Assembly (NCBI GenBank): GCA_022225965.2
Contig: JAKJXP020000108.1
Span: 81,543 to 145,542, forward strand
Reading direction: 5' to 3'
Length of the DNA: 64,000 nucleotides
DNA from: Diatrype stigma
Lineage: Eukaryota; Ascomycota; Sordariomycetes; Xylariales; Diatrypaceae
The notes beneath the pieces are model-generated. The model saw only the letters and a list, made by a program, of their open reading frames with translations, made no database searches and was not told the origin of the DNA. Below are positions 62,210-64,000 of the stretch, piece after piece. The position numbers were made by a program, and so were the translations under genes. The first letter of the stretch is position 1, and the number at the start of each line of letters is the position of its first letter.

Positions 62210-62274
62210 ACGACCGACGCCGAAACGACCGACGCCGAAACGACCGACGCCGAAACGACCGATGCCGAAATGAT
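62210..62274 (+). repeat. 15-bp minisatellite, four units
   Basis: CGACCGACGCCGAAA is repeated, the last unit with one change. In frame it codes TTDAE repeats leading into a Lys/Ile-rich frame that ends at 62479. The repeat is less RIP-mutated than its surroundings. Confidence 0.8.
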
Positions 62275-63883
62275 AAATAAAACGATCGAAGCAAAAACAA
62301 AAGTCGTTCTTAAAATAACCGATATAATCAAAATAAAAAAAAGCCTCGAAATAATAAAAAAAGAAACTATTATAAAAATGATTAAAAGGAATATCGAAAA
62401 AAATCGTATTTATTTTATAAATGAAAAGAAAAACCTAACGTTATTAATAAATAATAGTAACGAAAATATAAATTCGTAATTTAGTATTTCGATTAATTCT
62501 TATAACGAGAAATTATATGTCGTATTTAATTAAAATATAACTTATTAACGTTATAAACGTTTTTTTATTTAAAGCGAATACGATAATTATATTAATATAA
62601 ATATATAATTATTATATTTAAAGTCGTAATTTAAAAAATAATTATTTTAAGCATTATAAATCTTAAACGAAAATAATGCGGCTATTATTACGAATTATTT
62701 ACATTACGAAACAACTTCTTTCGATATATAAAGCATTATTTTCGAATAAAAACGGCATTTAATACAAAAGCCCTTCTTTAAAATATAGTTTTTTTTTATC
62801 GAAAGGGAATATGTAATTAAGGAAGCCCCTTTAATTGGCCCATATAATTTAATAGTCTTATTTAATTATACCTATTTATAAATTAAAGCAAAAGTTAGTT
62901 TCGATAAAAAGAATCGAAGGATTTATATTAATTTAAGCATTAGCCGTATTTTAATAAAAACGTTATATTTATAAATATTAAAGCATTTTATAACAAAACG
63001 ATTAAAGAAAATTAAAGAAATAAGTAAAAAAAGTATTAAAATAAACGAATAAGCGATTTTCGAATATAACGCCTTTAAAAGTAATAAAAACGGCAGTTTT
63101 ATTTTAATAAAATTTATTAAATTAAAATGAATAATCGATAACGAATTTAAATTAGATGCAGTAATCGGTAATAATATATTGCATTCATATAAAGCCAATA
63201 TATCTTACGAAATGCCTTAATGGTTTTTTAATAAAATTAAAGCAGCGTAAATGCAACTAAAAAACAACTTAAAAAAAACCTATTTCGGGGATATTGTCGT
63301 CGTAAGCGGCGGCGGCGGCTTCGAACGAACGGACGGCGGCGGTAACGGCGGGGTCGACGGAAAGCTAAAGCATCGTAAGCGCACCGGTCGAATAGCGGAA
63401 AAGCATAGATATTTAGGGGCAGGCATGTTCCAAAACGGAATAATCCTAACAGTTGCCGTCGCGATTAACGGAATAGCAGTAGCAATAAATATAATTCCGA
63501 ATAAACCGGGCTACGTAATTGCAATAACGCTATATTCGCATTACGCCTTTTTTAAAAAAAGGGCTTTTTTTTCCGGACCGAAATAATTGCGTTTTTCCGG
63601 AAATACGTAAAGCCGCCGTTACGTTATAATAATAATTAAATAATAATATATATAAGCATAGTAATATATATTTTTATTATTATTATTATTATTACGGTTA
63701 TTATCGAAAATACCGGTATTAGCGGCAATAACGAAAGCGCTACTTTTATTTTAAAAGAAAAAGAAAAAGGTTATATTCGTTATTAAAGAAAACGATAAAT
63801 TAACGTTATTTTATCGTTTTTTATAATATAAATCCTATTTATTACGAGAAATAAAGTTGAATTTAAAAATATTTCATTTATTA

Positions 63884-64000
<117 letters not shown>

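Overview
The window is nuclear DNA of a filamentous ascomycete (Pezizomycotina). Three things point there: genes with many short introns, a polyketide/NRPS-era secondary-metabolite gene set, and long A+T-rich blocks in which CpA/TpG is depleted while CpG survives, the signature of repeat-induced point mutation (RIP). I cannot name the species from the sequence.

Layout. 1-460 is the 5' end of a housekeeping gene (tRNA-splicing endonuclease subunit SEN34) running off the left edge. About 3.2-13.5 kb is a RIP-ruined block holding a near-complete Ty3/Gypsy element (4596-13159) with a smaller long-inverted-repeat element nested in it. About 13.9-20.3 kb is an island with an intact JmjC-domain gene, a C2H2 zinc-finger gene with an in-frame stop, and a decayed DUF6536 membrane-protein gene. 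From 20.4 to 55.9 kb lies a secondary-metabolite gene cluster: six O-methyltransferase-like genes (called OMT-1 to OMT-6 here), a cytochrome P450, a 989-residue A-T-TE NRPS-like synthetase, a PLP aminotransferase of the ACC-synthase type, and a seven-helix rhodopsin-like membrane protein. A Ty1/Copia element (30372-37658, perfect 5-bp target duplication) sits in the middle of the cluster. A Fot/pogo-type DNA transposon (55976-58165) and a long RIP-degraded repeat field (58.4-64 kb) close the window.

How the genes may work together. A-T-TE synthetases of this architecture are known to adenylate aromatic 2-oxo acids and join two of them into quinones, furanones or related cores; a dedicated aminotransferase supplies the oxo acid. 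Here the two genes are adjacent on the + strand. The P450 and the O-methyltransferases would then oxidise and methylate the core, so the expected product is a heavily O-methylated arylpyruvate dimer (terphenylquinone, furanone or butenolide type). This product is inference. No pathway-specific Zn2Cys6 regulator or exporter is visible.

The OMT genes fall into two subfamilies with conserved exon lengths. A-type: OMT-1, -3, -6. B-type: OMT-2, -4, -5. The divergent pair OMT-1/OMT-2 on the left and the divergent pair OMT-5/OMT-6 on the right are mirror images, so an A/B pair was duplicated in inverted orientation around the cluster. In both copies the B-type member has lost the catalytic His (Gln or Arg instead) and the Asp of the SAM motif (His instead), while its reading frame and exon structure are intact. 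This pairing of a canonical with a degenerate OMT is the most interesting feature of the window.
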